A DNA stretch of 64,000 bases. Origin: Paramacrobiotus metropolitanus (Eukaryota > Tardigrada > Eutardigrada > Parachela > Macrobiotidae). Location: contig NW_026570224.1 in the NCBI RefSeq assembly GCF_019649055.1, forward strand, positions 3,596,001 to 3,660,000, written 5' to 3'. Position numbers and translations under genes: made by a program. Positions 11,101-20,536 of the stretch are shown in pieces. The stretch's first letter is position 1. Every line of letters starts with the position of its first letter. The notes under the pieces are model-generated. The model was given only the letters and a program-made list of their open reading frames with translations. It had not been told where the DNA came from and did no database searches.

Positions 11101-14100
11101 ATGTATAAAGATCCATTAATTTAACAAAAAAATGAGAATGCATCCATAACAATAGTATGACTGACATATAAATGAGAATGCATCCATAACAATAGTATGT
11201 CTTCAAACTTTTTTATGTACAGAGTATACAGCGTATAGTATAATTTTCACGGTTTGCAGTACAGACAGAGCAAAAAAATATTTTACGTGCATATTATATA
11301 TATACTGTTGTAGTACAACCATACTACAACTGTTTTGAATAAAAAATACAATTGCGAAGTGCTCAATGAGTAATGTTGATATATCGTTAAATTGTATGCG
11401 TAGCGCAGTCATCTTACCGTTAATGTGGATACGCTGAGTTTTTCTTCGATTATCTCCATTATTTGCCGGTATCAAACAAGAACATCAAGCAGTAAAAGTA
11501 TCCAACTGAATGGTTGGTAAATCTTCGCTATTGATACAACGAGCAGCATAACATCATTTTAAACGCTTACACAAAAGGACACATTATACAATGGATTATA
11601 CGGGATAAGCCGGTAAAACTGTTTTCCCCGGTGTGGAAGACAACCTCGTGCATGCACGGGAATACTATGACGACATTCCGTGGGCCATAATTGCAGAACA
11701 TTTACACAAACGCTGCAACGAGTGCAATCCACTATGTGTGCGATATTGTTGATGGGTGAATGGTTTTTCAGAGGAGACAGCGTTTTCTTAAACTCTCTGC
11801 AGTATATGTGTGCAGTGCAAAAATATCTACGTCGGAGAAAATGTCGATAAGTGCGCCGTGGGAATTTTATTTCCTGGCCCCAAACCGACTGGGATTGCAG
11901 CTGCAGCCTCCGCGCTGAAAAAGTTGCTTTAAGATGTTTGACGACTGCGCGAAGAGAGCGCCATTACCCAGTATTATACCGATAAATGCGGTCCCGTATA
12001 TGTACATATAACAATTTATGTTACGTTTTTTCTCCCTCAAGCTGTCATGGGCAATCGTTTATAATATTGTACGCAAGTAGAGAGGGATTCCGGCGCATTG
12101 TGTAACGATTGCACACGATAAAACGCTGCATCCACTCCGCGCTTTCTCTTTTCTCCTTCTCCCGGCAATGCTATGCGTATCCAGTGTGACGTAATACGAA
12201 ACGTATTTAACTCATGTTGGACAAATGAATTTCCCGTTGATCGATTGTGATCTTTCTGATCACTTCCCATCCCGAGCTGGCCGTCTTTCCGCTGAGGCAT
12301 GTTATTATTTTCTTTGCTAGTGTGTTGCCATCTTCGGAAATCACTCATAAGTATGCGGAGGGATAGGCTGATACACAATACCGCTAGTGTCATCTCGTTT
12401 CACTCTATATTTAAATTTTCTGTGTATTTGCGCGTTTTATTGTAACCAATTGCCAGCACTGGTGTTGCGCCTCGACTTGACAATCAAAGTTTTCGCTCAC
12501 TTAATGGATCACATTAGCCATTTCACTATATGCGTGTACGGGCTATTTCGGGTATACATAAGTGCGATCACCAATTAGTACGGAAAATTAATCCGTAACA
12601 GATGGAAAGCTTCTCATTTCAAGAACTTTAACTGGCGTTCGCATTTGTATTTTGTTGCGCAAAGCAGGAAGGCGCTTCGGTGGTTTTATTAGAGAGCTCA
12701 ACGTCGACAAATTAAAGCAATATGCAGAAACCCTTTAGAACACAACCCGTACATTATGACAGCAATTATATGCAATACATGTGTTATACGTGAGAACTGA
12801 CAGTCATATCGAAAAAATTGTAATAGTTATTGTTAATGACATCGATCGAAAGGGCGTTAAAGGCTCCCGCCAAAAAAAACAGAACTACCGTTACAATTTA
12901 AAAAGTCCGCATATATAGCATAAAGGTTATCATGTGCGCAGTATCATGTATATGTACAATTGCATTAATTCATAATTATATAAATTTAAATAAAGTCAGC
13001 ATTACGGTTTGTTAGTGAAGTCAAACAAATGAACCATGACTGCCGGTTGATGCACGCTGTAATCGCGTCCGACAATCCCGATTGGCGTGGCATTATTCTA
13101 CGCGTTCCAGTTGCCGACAGCTATCGGAAGTGTTGACGCTCGCCGACAGCGATGGGACCATCTTGGCAAAGGCCTCCGCCAAATCCCGTTCGGCATAGGA
13201 ATTGGAGCGACTAGATTCCTGTGCGAGACGGATAGCCAGACCTTCCTCGCGTAAACGATCGAATTCCGCTGATAAAGATAGACGGCGCAGCTCGGCAGCA
13301 TGTTCAAAATAATTACCGGGGTCCATGTTTTATCACTGGCTAATGTTGTGTTAACTACAGAATTAATGTCCGTGTGCGTAAGCGTAATTAAGATAATAAT
13401 ACTGTTGGTGGACGTGCGAAAATTTGCACTAAATCAAATCATTTGTGGAACAGCTCTTTTTAAATCGTTTCGCCCGTCTTTAATTGAACTCTTTCATTTT
13501 CATTTCATTACCATCATGCCAGCTAGCCACACCTAGTGAGTACTTAGTGCACGACCGCGGCACCGGTGAATAATGTGAAATTAATGCTCTACCCTACGAG
13601 GAGGTTGCCGCGCTGTCACTAGCCAATTAGCGAGACTTTCTTATTCAGCCAAATTATTGGCCAACGCTGGCCTGGTTGCTCTCTGTTCCCGGAAATCAGA
13701 CATCACATTACACCGATCAGATATGGAAGCAATTGCAACGGGAAGAATAAACAATGTTGTGTAAGAAGACATTGTACGTGATTTAATAAGTGACCCGGCG
13801 CAAAGGTCGCACAAGTTGACTTGTCCACGCCATGGTCACAGCATGTTGGCATGTGCTTCGTGCAAAAACGCTATGCTAGCTGGAAGCATTGTATGTTGTG
13901 ACTGCTTCAAAAAACTGTCCGTGTCCCAGATTCGATTTTGAGGAATTCTGTTTCGACTCCTGATACAAAGAAGGCACAGAGTGCTTTCCACAAGATTTTC
14001 GAACCTGCTACGCATTCCAAAAATAGCGGTGATAAAGCGCCTCGAACTATACTTTGGTTTCTTTCATCTTTCCGAACAGACTATAGCTTATAAATGACGG

Positions 14101-15989
14101 GAATTTACACTTTGACTATCTTTAATCAAAAGGCCAACTCGTAAAAGATCAGATCAAGGGTCCAAGTTCGAAATGGCGCAATTCCCGGAGAAGATTTAAG
14201 AAAGGTCAAATAGTACAAATTTTACAGGAAAATCAAGCATACGCCTTAGTGTTAAGAATGCTTCTGTTTCGTAGCAGTTTCCGTTCCTACAATCTGAGTT
14301 GGACGCTGGCCATCTTTGTCAGCGACCTGTATATCTCCATGCAAATAAATCCCTAGAAGAACGTACAGCGCGTTTAAGACACATAATAGAAACAATACTC
14401 GTACTCTTCGTATTGTTTCCATTTTTAATAAACAACACATACAAATTACGTTTGAATTTAAAAAGGGCAGTACTAAGCCGCAAAATAATGCAGAAAATGG
14501 AATACGTTTATCAAATGAGTACGAGTTTTAACAGTACCATGAACTTCAAGTTCGGGGCACAGACACTCAGTACTACAAGTCTACAACCAAGTTCTCACAA
14601 ACCCTAACGAATATTTTTGGTTTAAGAAGTACCTGCAGGCGAATTCACCGGAGGTTGGTATGAGCTGATATTAACACCTAGTTCCTGTCCCGGTTGTTTA
14701 GCAGCGCCCTGCGGAAAAACATCCCACAATAAGCGGAGATCAAATTCAGTAAACAAACAATGCTAAAAATAACTCTGGATGGTAATTTCGTGGAGCGGCG
14801 GAAGTACTCGTACAAATCATTAGGCACCACATTTCTCTGAACAATCCAAGGAAGCTCGTATACAAAGAATGACCGATTTCTTAACAAGAGAAACATAGCA
14901 AGTGAGGACTGAAGACTAATCGTCAAAACAGAAATTTCACTTCTATTGATTACGAGCAAATAAAATCCAAAAAAAAATATTTTGGAATTATGGACAGCCA
15001 GGTAGAAGTTCAAAACACAATAAAACGGAAAGAAACCTGTCGCTTCCCAAAAAATTAAAAATACAACCACAGTATCAAAAAATAATTTAGAAAGCAAGTG
15101 TCGAAATCCAAACCAGGCTTTAAAAACTAAATAAATTACCTTCCAAGGCCTGAACTGCGATATTGCGTGAACTTGTGGTAAAATAAACTGTCGGACAATC
15201 ATTTTTCTGAAATATGTTTACCACATCTTCACGCAAACATACCAGAAAGTCGTTCTAGCTCAGATCAAGCATTTTTAAACCCCTGGCCTATTAAAAAAAT
15301 TTCAGTGGACATCGGGACAAACATACCTCGTCCGCTCCCGTGACAATCACTTCACTCTGATCCTCCCGGAGCTCTTTCCCGGGTACAGCCCCGACCACGC
15401 CAGCGACGGTCTGCCACACTCCGGTAGCACGATCCTTCAGCTCCCCCAGAGCAGGCCCCAGAACATCCCCCGCCCGCTCCTTGACATCGCCAATGATTTC
15501 CGATGCTTTGTGGATAACTTGCCCGAGGACGCCTTCCTCGGGATTTTTGGGTTTATCCCCGTTCGGATTCGTCCGGGACGAGTCGGAGTGTGAGGCAGGA
15601 GGATAGGAGGCGGCCTGAACGAGATGGCCGGGCTTCTGTGTGGTTGGTGCTGGGCCCACTACAGGTTCGTGGCCGACACTGTGCAGGTTGACTGGAACCT
15701 GGTGGAAATGGAGAGTGGCTGGAGCAGTGGAGTGTGGCGCAGAAGAGTCCATCTCGATGCCGAGAGATCCGCCCTGGCCGTGCTCAGCCGGCTGGGAATT
15801 CTGAAATCAGTTCCATTTATTGAAATGCTGTACTCTACAGAGATAATGCTAGATCGTAATATAAAAATATGGTATCACAACTGGAAAAACGAGAAGTGCC
15901 GAGTCAAGAAACATTTGACGGTACGGTACGCAAGCGGCAAGCTGTGCTCTACTCTTACGGAGTCTTACCTTATTCTGGTCTGAATCCAT
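8101..15989 (-). CDS. LEA-like hydrophilic amphipathic-helix protein (frameshift in last exon)
   Basis: Exon 1 is 15989-15969 (MDSDQNK, donor GTAAGA). Exon 2 is 15800-15327 (158 codons, donor GTATGT). The proposed last exon is 8795-8101. All joins are phase 0. Exon 2 is Pro/Ser/His-rich and then carries amphipathic 11-residue-like segments (VIHKASEIIGD, VKERAGDVLGP, ALGELKDRATG). The last exon has a related helix (QMMGRATELISEVAE), which supports joining the exons. It also has a Ser/Thr/Arg-rich region and two copies of an SPY-SDETR motif. The last exon is 695 nt and changes frame at about 8618-8620: upstream it reads an S/T/R-rich frame, and downstream a frame ending in YERLD and a stop. One missing base in a C run explains this. 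The composition resembles LEA-type desiccation proteins, but I cannot assign a family. The intron from exon 2 to the last exon is about 6.5 kb, unusually long here. Confidence 0.45.
8796..13092. other. Long AT-rich intron or intergenic stretch
   Basis: No convincing exon is visible. A 28-bp direct repeat (AATGAGAATGCATCCATAAC plus following bases) occurs at 11131 and 11171, with a period of about 40 bp. Around 11600-11760 (+) a short reading frame has a cysteine pattern faintly like a MYND finger but is interrupted; it is discussed as a finding. Confidence 0.4.
13102..13326 (-). CDS. Possible alternative first exon, or a separate 77-residue gene
   Basis: An ATG at 13326 (context AAAACATGG, with two in-frame stops just upstream) opens a charged helical sequence starting MDPGNYFEHAAELRR and continuing through SAEFDRLREEGLAIRLAQES and SYAERDLAEAFAKM. 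It can end at a TAA at 13093-13095 as a 77-residue protein. It can also splice at a weak donor (GTAGAA after 13102) in phase 0, the phase needed by the exon at 8795. It lies inside the long intron of the LEA-like gene on the same strand, so an alternative promoter and first exon is a reasonable inference. The strong helix propensity and Ala/Glu/Arg content fit the surrounding gene. I do not recognise a family. Confidence 0.4.
13327..14677. other. Intron or intergenic, no gene recognised
   Basis: Mixed-composition sequence without a supported ORF on either strand. It lies inside the long intron of the LEA-like gene model. Confidence 0.35.
14678..15202 (-). CDS. Hypothetical multi-pass membrane protein (174 residues)
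   Basis: A single uninterrupted frame runs from an ATG at 15202. The product is strongly hydrophobic and aromatic, with at least three or four candidate membrane segments (around FFDTVVVFLIFWEATGFFPF, IFFFGFYLLVI, LQSSLAMFLLL and VIFSIVCLLNLISAYCGMFF) and a basic end. It is located in the intron of the LEA-like gene on the same strand. I do not recognise a family. A single-exon gene, an exon of a longer membrane protein, or a chance ORF in T-rich sequence are all possible; the length and spaced hydrophobic blocks favour a real protein slightly. Confidence 0.3.
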   Translation of the reverse strand: MIVRQFILPQVHAISQFRPWKVIYLVFKAWFGFRHLLSKLFFDTVVVFLIFWEATGFFPFYCVLNFYLAVHNSKIFFFGFYLLVINRSEISVLTISLQSSLAMFLLLRNRSFFVYELPWIVQRNVVPNDLYEYFRRSTKLPSRVIFSIVCLLNLISAYCGMFFRRALLNNRDRN

Positions 15990-16703
15990 CCTGATGAATT
16001 ACGGCGAAGGAAATCAAGAGTTTCAAAGTGCAGACAACCACACTGCAACAGATTCCCTTTTTCTGTGACAAAATTACAGAAAATTGTGCGAAGAAAATAA
16101 AAATAACTTGGACTGTAGCTGGAAGTTTAGGAAACGTTAAAGTTTTAGGAAACTTCTGATGTGACTAGAACTAGTGAATACAACACGCAGGTGCAGCCTA
16201 ACCAATAGAATTTGCCTATTTTGAATAGAGAACTTTCTTAGCAAATCACAACAAAGGAGGATGAGTCAGACTCTAACAAGCTGGAAAAAGCGAAAGAAAC
16301 TTGGCTAACATCGGCTCCGCTATGGTAAACCGTAAATAGCGTAAAATTTTCAGTTTGAATTCATGACTTTTAGGATTTCCGATTTTATCCAAAGATGTTT
16401 CCTCTCGCTCCTTAGTTTTGGTGTTTATTAGTTTAATCGCAGCAGACTACAAGCCTTATCATTTTGCTGTAGATTACGCAACGTTTAATGCGAAATACCA
16501 CGACGGAGAGTGGAAGGTAAGGACATGAAGAAAGCGACGAAGTCTTCCCGTCCTTGGTTCCTTGGTTGCAGCCGTTTCGCCGCTTGTTTGTTAAAATCAA
16601 AAGCAACATTTGTGATTTATGTGGTACAATGGCTATAAACCAGTGAAGCTTATTTTTACCATAGAAGTCCTGATAAGTTACCCTGTTCGAAGTAAACAAG
16701 AAA
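15990..16703. promoter_or_regulatory. Putative shared 5' region between divergent genes
   Basis: The LEA-like gene starts at 15989 on the minus strand and a hydrophilic ORF starts at 16704 on the plus strand, so the roughly 0.7 kb between them would hold both promoters. I see no clear TATA box or repeated operator, and the call rests on gene layout only. Confidence 0.25.
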
Positions 16704-16916
16704 ATGGAGCATGGAAGTGTTCCGACGCAGAGCGATTATCCGCGAGAAGCTGGGAAAGAATCCAAGGATCCGGAACTGAATCCCAACGACACGCTGTCAT
16801 CGGAGCGGGAAGGTGAACAGTCAGAGAGAAATCAGGACACTTCGGCTGGTTTTGGCTCTAATACTGGACAGCACATCAAGCAGCATACCGAAAGCGCTGG
16901 CAGAAATCCTACATAA
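16704..16916 (+). CDS. Small hydrophilic ORF (70 residues)
   Basis: An ATG in a good context (AGAAAATGG) opens a 70-residue, very hydrophilic, probably disordered product rich in Ser, Glu, Gly, Asn and Gln (for example KESKDPELNPNDTLSSEREG), ending at TAA 16914-16916. Composition is like LEA or other anhydrobiosis-type disordered proteins, and it sits head-to-head with the LEA-like gene at 15989. The stop codon overlaps the left copy of the 10-bp direct repeat that flanks a MITE, so the insertion lies immediately after the coding end and did not change the frame. I cannot assign a family. It may be a first exon or a chance ORF. Confidence 0.35.
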   Translation: MEHGSVPTQSDYPREAGKESKDPELNPNDTLSSEREGEQSERNQDTSAGFGSNTGQHIKQHTESAGRNPT

Positions 16917-16921
16917 ATTCG

Positions 16922-17343
16922 TGTCCATTCATTTTGGCCGCCATTCATTTTGGCCACCGTTCATTTTGGCCACCATTCATTTCGGCCACCACTGATTTGG
17001 TTACCGCGTTCGATTTTCTTAGGTTATTCTTACGGTATTCGTAGGTTTTTTTTTCTTAGGTTGTACATGTACAACCTATAGTATATATGTACAACCTATA
17101 GTATATGTGCTCGTATTTATATGTGTTCTTAGGTTTGCTTATTTTTGTTTTCTTATTTTTGCTTTTTTTATGTTTCGTTTTCAAAAAAAATGTTTGGTCA
17201 TAGCCTTACAAAGTGAGTAGCGAGTGCATGTACGAGTATTAGCTAAAAATCGAAAGCGGTAACAAAATCAGTGGTGGGCGAAATGAATGGTGGCCAAAAT
17301 GAATGGTGGCCAAAATGAACGGTGGCCAAAATGATAGGGCGCC
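16922..17343. mobile_element. Nonautonomous inverted-repeat element (MITE) with internal tandem repeats
   Basis: The element is flanked by the direct repeat CATAAATTCG (16912-16921 and 17344-17353), a likely target-site duplication. Both arms carry tandem copies of a 16-17 bp motif (TTTTGGCCACCATTCA on the left, its complement on the right at about 17280-17335), so the ends fold into a stem. The interior has TTCTTAGG words resembling the satellite spacers at 25.9 and 27.7 kb. No ORF is present. Confidence 0.75.
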
Positions 17344-17353
17344 CATAAATTCG

Positions 17354-17580
17354 CTGTTCAGTATTTTTGCATTTGTTGCAGCGTTAGTTGCAGTCATGCG
17401 TTTGAAAGGTTTCTGTGATCTTGGATTTTGTTGCTTGTAAAACAGTATTGTATTAATTATCCATAAGAACCTTTCAAATTCTCCAGTTCTTTAAGCTTTT
17501 CAATTGGGTATAAAGTGTCATAACCGCAGTTTAAAAGGTTATAAATACGTCTCAAGTCTCAACATGCTCGCACATGTACA
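17354..17580. other. Spacer between MITE and hAT element
   Basis: AT-rich sequence with no feature beyond the flanking target-site duplications. Confidence 0.3.
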
Positions 17581-17588
17581 GTGTACGT
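17581..17588. repeat. hAT target-site duplication, left copy
   Basis: GTGTACGT, identical to the right copy at 23254-23261. Confidence 0.85.
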
Positions 17589-18299
17589 TAGTGCCCTGCA
17601 ACGGATTGGGAAATCCGATCCATTCCGAACCCACTCCGTTTTTCGGAGCGGATTGGGCGGGTTTTCATTATTAAATTTCGGATTAGGAGTGGTTTCGGAG
17701 TTTAAACGTGTTTGATTCGGATTTAGTGATGAATCCGAATTACCCGAAATTAAATAAATTTTTAATAACCATTTTTTATTGAATTTCATGAAGTCACGAG
17801 CGAGAAGCAGTAGGCACTAGGCAGTACCACAATGCAATACGTATTATGCAATAAGTAGCCGAACATGGGCGGCCGAACAGCACGTAGTCTTCTTAACGGG
17901 CTCCCGCCCTCTGTAACGAGCTAGCTATTATTACTGGCACGTTGCATAGTAAATGCGAAGTTTGCAAACCGAAAAATCTCCCAGCTTTGTTATTAATGAA
18001 AGTGCAGTAATTCCCACAATTTTGCGGCAGGTTCATTGAACCGTGACAGGTTCTTATATGCGGTATACGACTAGAATCAGTCGTAGCATATATGAAACTG
18101 TAGTTTCGGTTTTTGGTCTTCGATATCCGTGTGTAAACAAAAGTAATTTTTGGCGCCCGTAGAGTACGGAAGGGTCCGGCCGGTTGAAGGAAGCGGTGGG
18201 GCCTAACAGTCATGTGACATGAGTCATGTGACATGCGTCGAGTAACGATGCGTGAAACTTGTAGATGGCGTTGTTACCTCGGCATCTTCTTTAGGTTAC

Positions 18300-18560
18300 A
18301 TTATGTGCTCCTACATTATGTAGGAGCACCTTGCAATGTGCTCGTACATTATGCAGGAGCACATTGCATCGGTTTCATCGGTTCTTGGAGGAGAAAAACG
18401 GAATTGTAGTACCCAAACAAACGTAATCCAATATGCTCCTGCAATGTGCTCCTACATATGTAGGAGCACATTGCAAAGTGCTCCTACATATGTAGAAGCA
18501 CATTGCAATGTGCTCCTACAAAATGTAGGAGTACATTGCAGGAGCATATTGTATGTGGAG
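18300..18560. repeat. Palindromic minisatellite
   Basis: Several tandem, partly inverted copies of a unit built from GTGCTCCTACAT, an ATGTAGGAGCAC complement and ATTGCAA. Each unit is itself a perfect or near-perfect palindrome. It lies in the left half of the hAT element. Confidence 0.75.
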
Positions 18561-18859
18561 ATTATAAGGGGTAGGAATATAAAGTGCTGAACAGAGAATT
18601 TAATAATGTAGTAAATTATATTAAAGGTGACATGTTTGACGAAAAGTGATAATGAAGAAATGGTGAACTAATCCAGTGTAGCGAAGAAAAGGTCTACATT
18701 GAATTTGGGTGAAGATAAAGGGATTTTTACTGTAGTATGGCATAAATATATTCGACTTTCTGGTTGTTCGTATTTGAGTGTTTAATGAAGTGTTACAGGA
18801 AGTGGAGTGTGTCGCAGGTTGTAGATAGTGATGGATTATTGTGGAAAATTCAAGAAATT

Positions 18860-20240
18860 TCGAGAAAGTTGATTGCTTAATGGAGCAGACTATTATGTTT
18901 TGCTCTGATAGTCTTGGATGTGTAGGAACAGGTGGTTTGTATATGGGAAGTAGGTTGGTAGGTACATTAAAAGGTTGTTCGAGAAAATGTATAGTTTAAT
19001 TGGTTTATTGACTGGATTTTTTGAGTTCGGTGGGTATATAAGAAGTTGAGGAATCTTGTGTTTGAGTTATTATGGAGTGGACGAAGTATATGGAGTGAGC
19101 AAAATCTTTTTCTTGTTGGTTATTTTTTGGTGGCCGGTGTGGATTTGTGGATACTTACTGATTCAGGTTGCTGTCTTTTGTTTGGCTTTGGTAAGTCTTT
19201 TTAGGTTGAGTATGGTTTAGTAAGTTTTCTTTCATACATTATTTTCGTTTAAGAATTCTTTTTTTCATAAAATAATGGAAGGTGGTTGTGATTGTAAGAA
19301 ATACATGCGTGAGTATATGCGTGATTATAGAAAGAAATGCAAAATCGAAACTGATGGTAATTGTAGCAGGGAGGATAACGTGGGAAGTGGTGATGATGTT
19401 AGATATGAGAATGTAAAAGTTAAAAAACAAAAATGTAATCGGAATACTAAAGGTGGTGCGTTTTCTGGTATGTTTGGAAAAAATTATTGGAGAATTTTTG
19501 GACAATTATTGGACAATTTTTGTAAAGGGAACGTGCTAAACGACATTTGCGGAGTATGGTAATGTGTAATGGTTGTCCGGATCTTTTCTTAAGCATTACT
19601 TTACGATTTACTTTACTTTACAAAAAACTTGAATTGTTGTGTTTTGTTGACCCTGTTAAGTTTACATTTTTGTTTTTTAACTTCGCATTTTCATGTCTAA
19701 CATCATCACTACTTCATTATCTTCCTTGCTACAATTACCATCAGTTTCCGTTTTGCGGTTTTTTCTCTATAATCACGCACATACTCACGCATGTATTTTT
19801 TGCGATCACAACCAGTTTCCATTATTTTATTAAAAAAAAACAATACTTAAAAGAAACTATCTATGAAAGCAAACTTACTAAACTATACTCAACCTAAAAA
19901 GACCAAAGCCAAACAAAACAACAACCTGAATCAGTACGCTTCCGAAAATCTAAACCGGCCACCAGAAAATAACCAACAAGAAAAACATTCTCCTCACTGC
20001 ATATACTTCGTCAAATCCATAATAACTCAAACACAACGTTTCTCAACTTCTAATATACCCACCGAACTCAAAAAATCCAGTCAACAAACCAATTAAACCA
20101 AACATTCTCTCGAACAACCTTTTAATGTACGTCCCAGCCTACATCCCATATACAAACCACCTGTTACTACAGATCCAAGACTATCAGTGCAAAACATAAT
20201 AGTTCGCTCCATTAAGCAATCAACTTTCTTAACTACACAA
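18860..20240. repeat. Long inverted repeat (foldback) inside the hAT element
   Basis: The left arm (about 18860-19475) and right arm (about 19650-20240) are diverged reverse complements. Matching pairs include GAAAGTTGATTGCTTAATGG with its complement near 20205-20230, and the ATGCGTGAGTATATGCGTGA region with its complement near 19765-19795. The loop is about 170 bp. The left arm has a 95-codon ORF at 19275-19559 whose start reads CKKYMREYMRDYRKKC, a basic helical motif. The right arm carries a decayed version of that ORF in mirror orientation. The outer borders are uncertain because similarity fades. It may be a separate foldback transposon nested in the hAT element, or part of this hAT's own structure. 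Confidence 0.7.
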
Positions 20241-20536
20241 ATTACTACTACAAAAATTACTACCACCAAAATGACTGTGTAAACCTATGGAAAGTTACAG
20301 ATTAAACGCGCAATTTTCAAGGTCTCAACTGCAGTAAAGAAACACCCACAACCTCTCATGTCCTTCATACACTCACAAAATTCTTTCCCCTACTATTATT
20401 ATTCCTTTTATATACACAAATCCGAAATTATTTTAAATCCCAGTATTCCTCTTTCTTATCCCGTACCTGCCGCTACACAATCGAGAGATTGTCCACGCAG
20501 TGTATATTTGATTGGTTACACTCCACATCGTTTACA

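Noticed and set aside
12037-12393. Minus-strand ORF of 118 codons with a hydrophobic start
   Set aside because: No recognised domain, no splice or neighbour support; could be chance in a long gap.
18300-18560. CRISPR-like regularly spaced repeats
   Set aside because: The repeats are palindromic tandem units without unique spacers, inside a eukaryotic transposon.
19239-19505. Minus-strand Ile/Thr/Phe-rich ORF
   Set aside because: It is the antisense of the left hairpin arm ORF and low in complexity.
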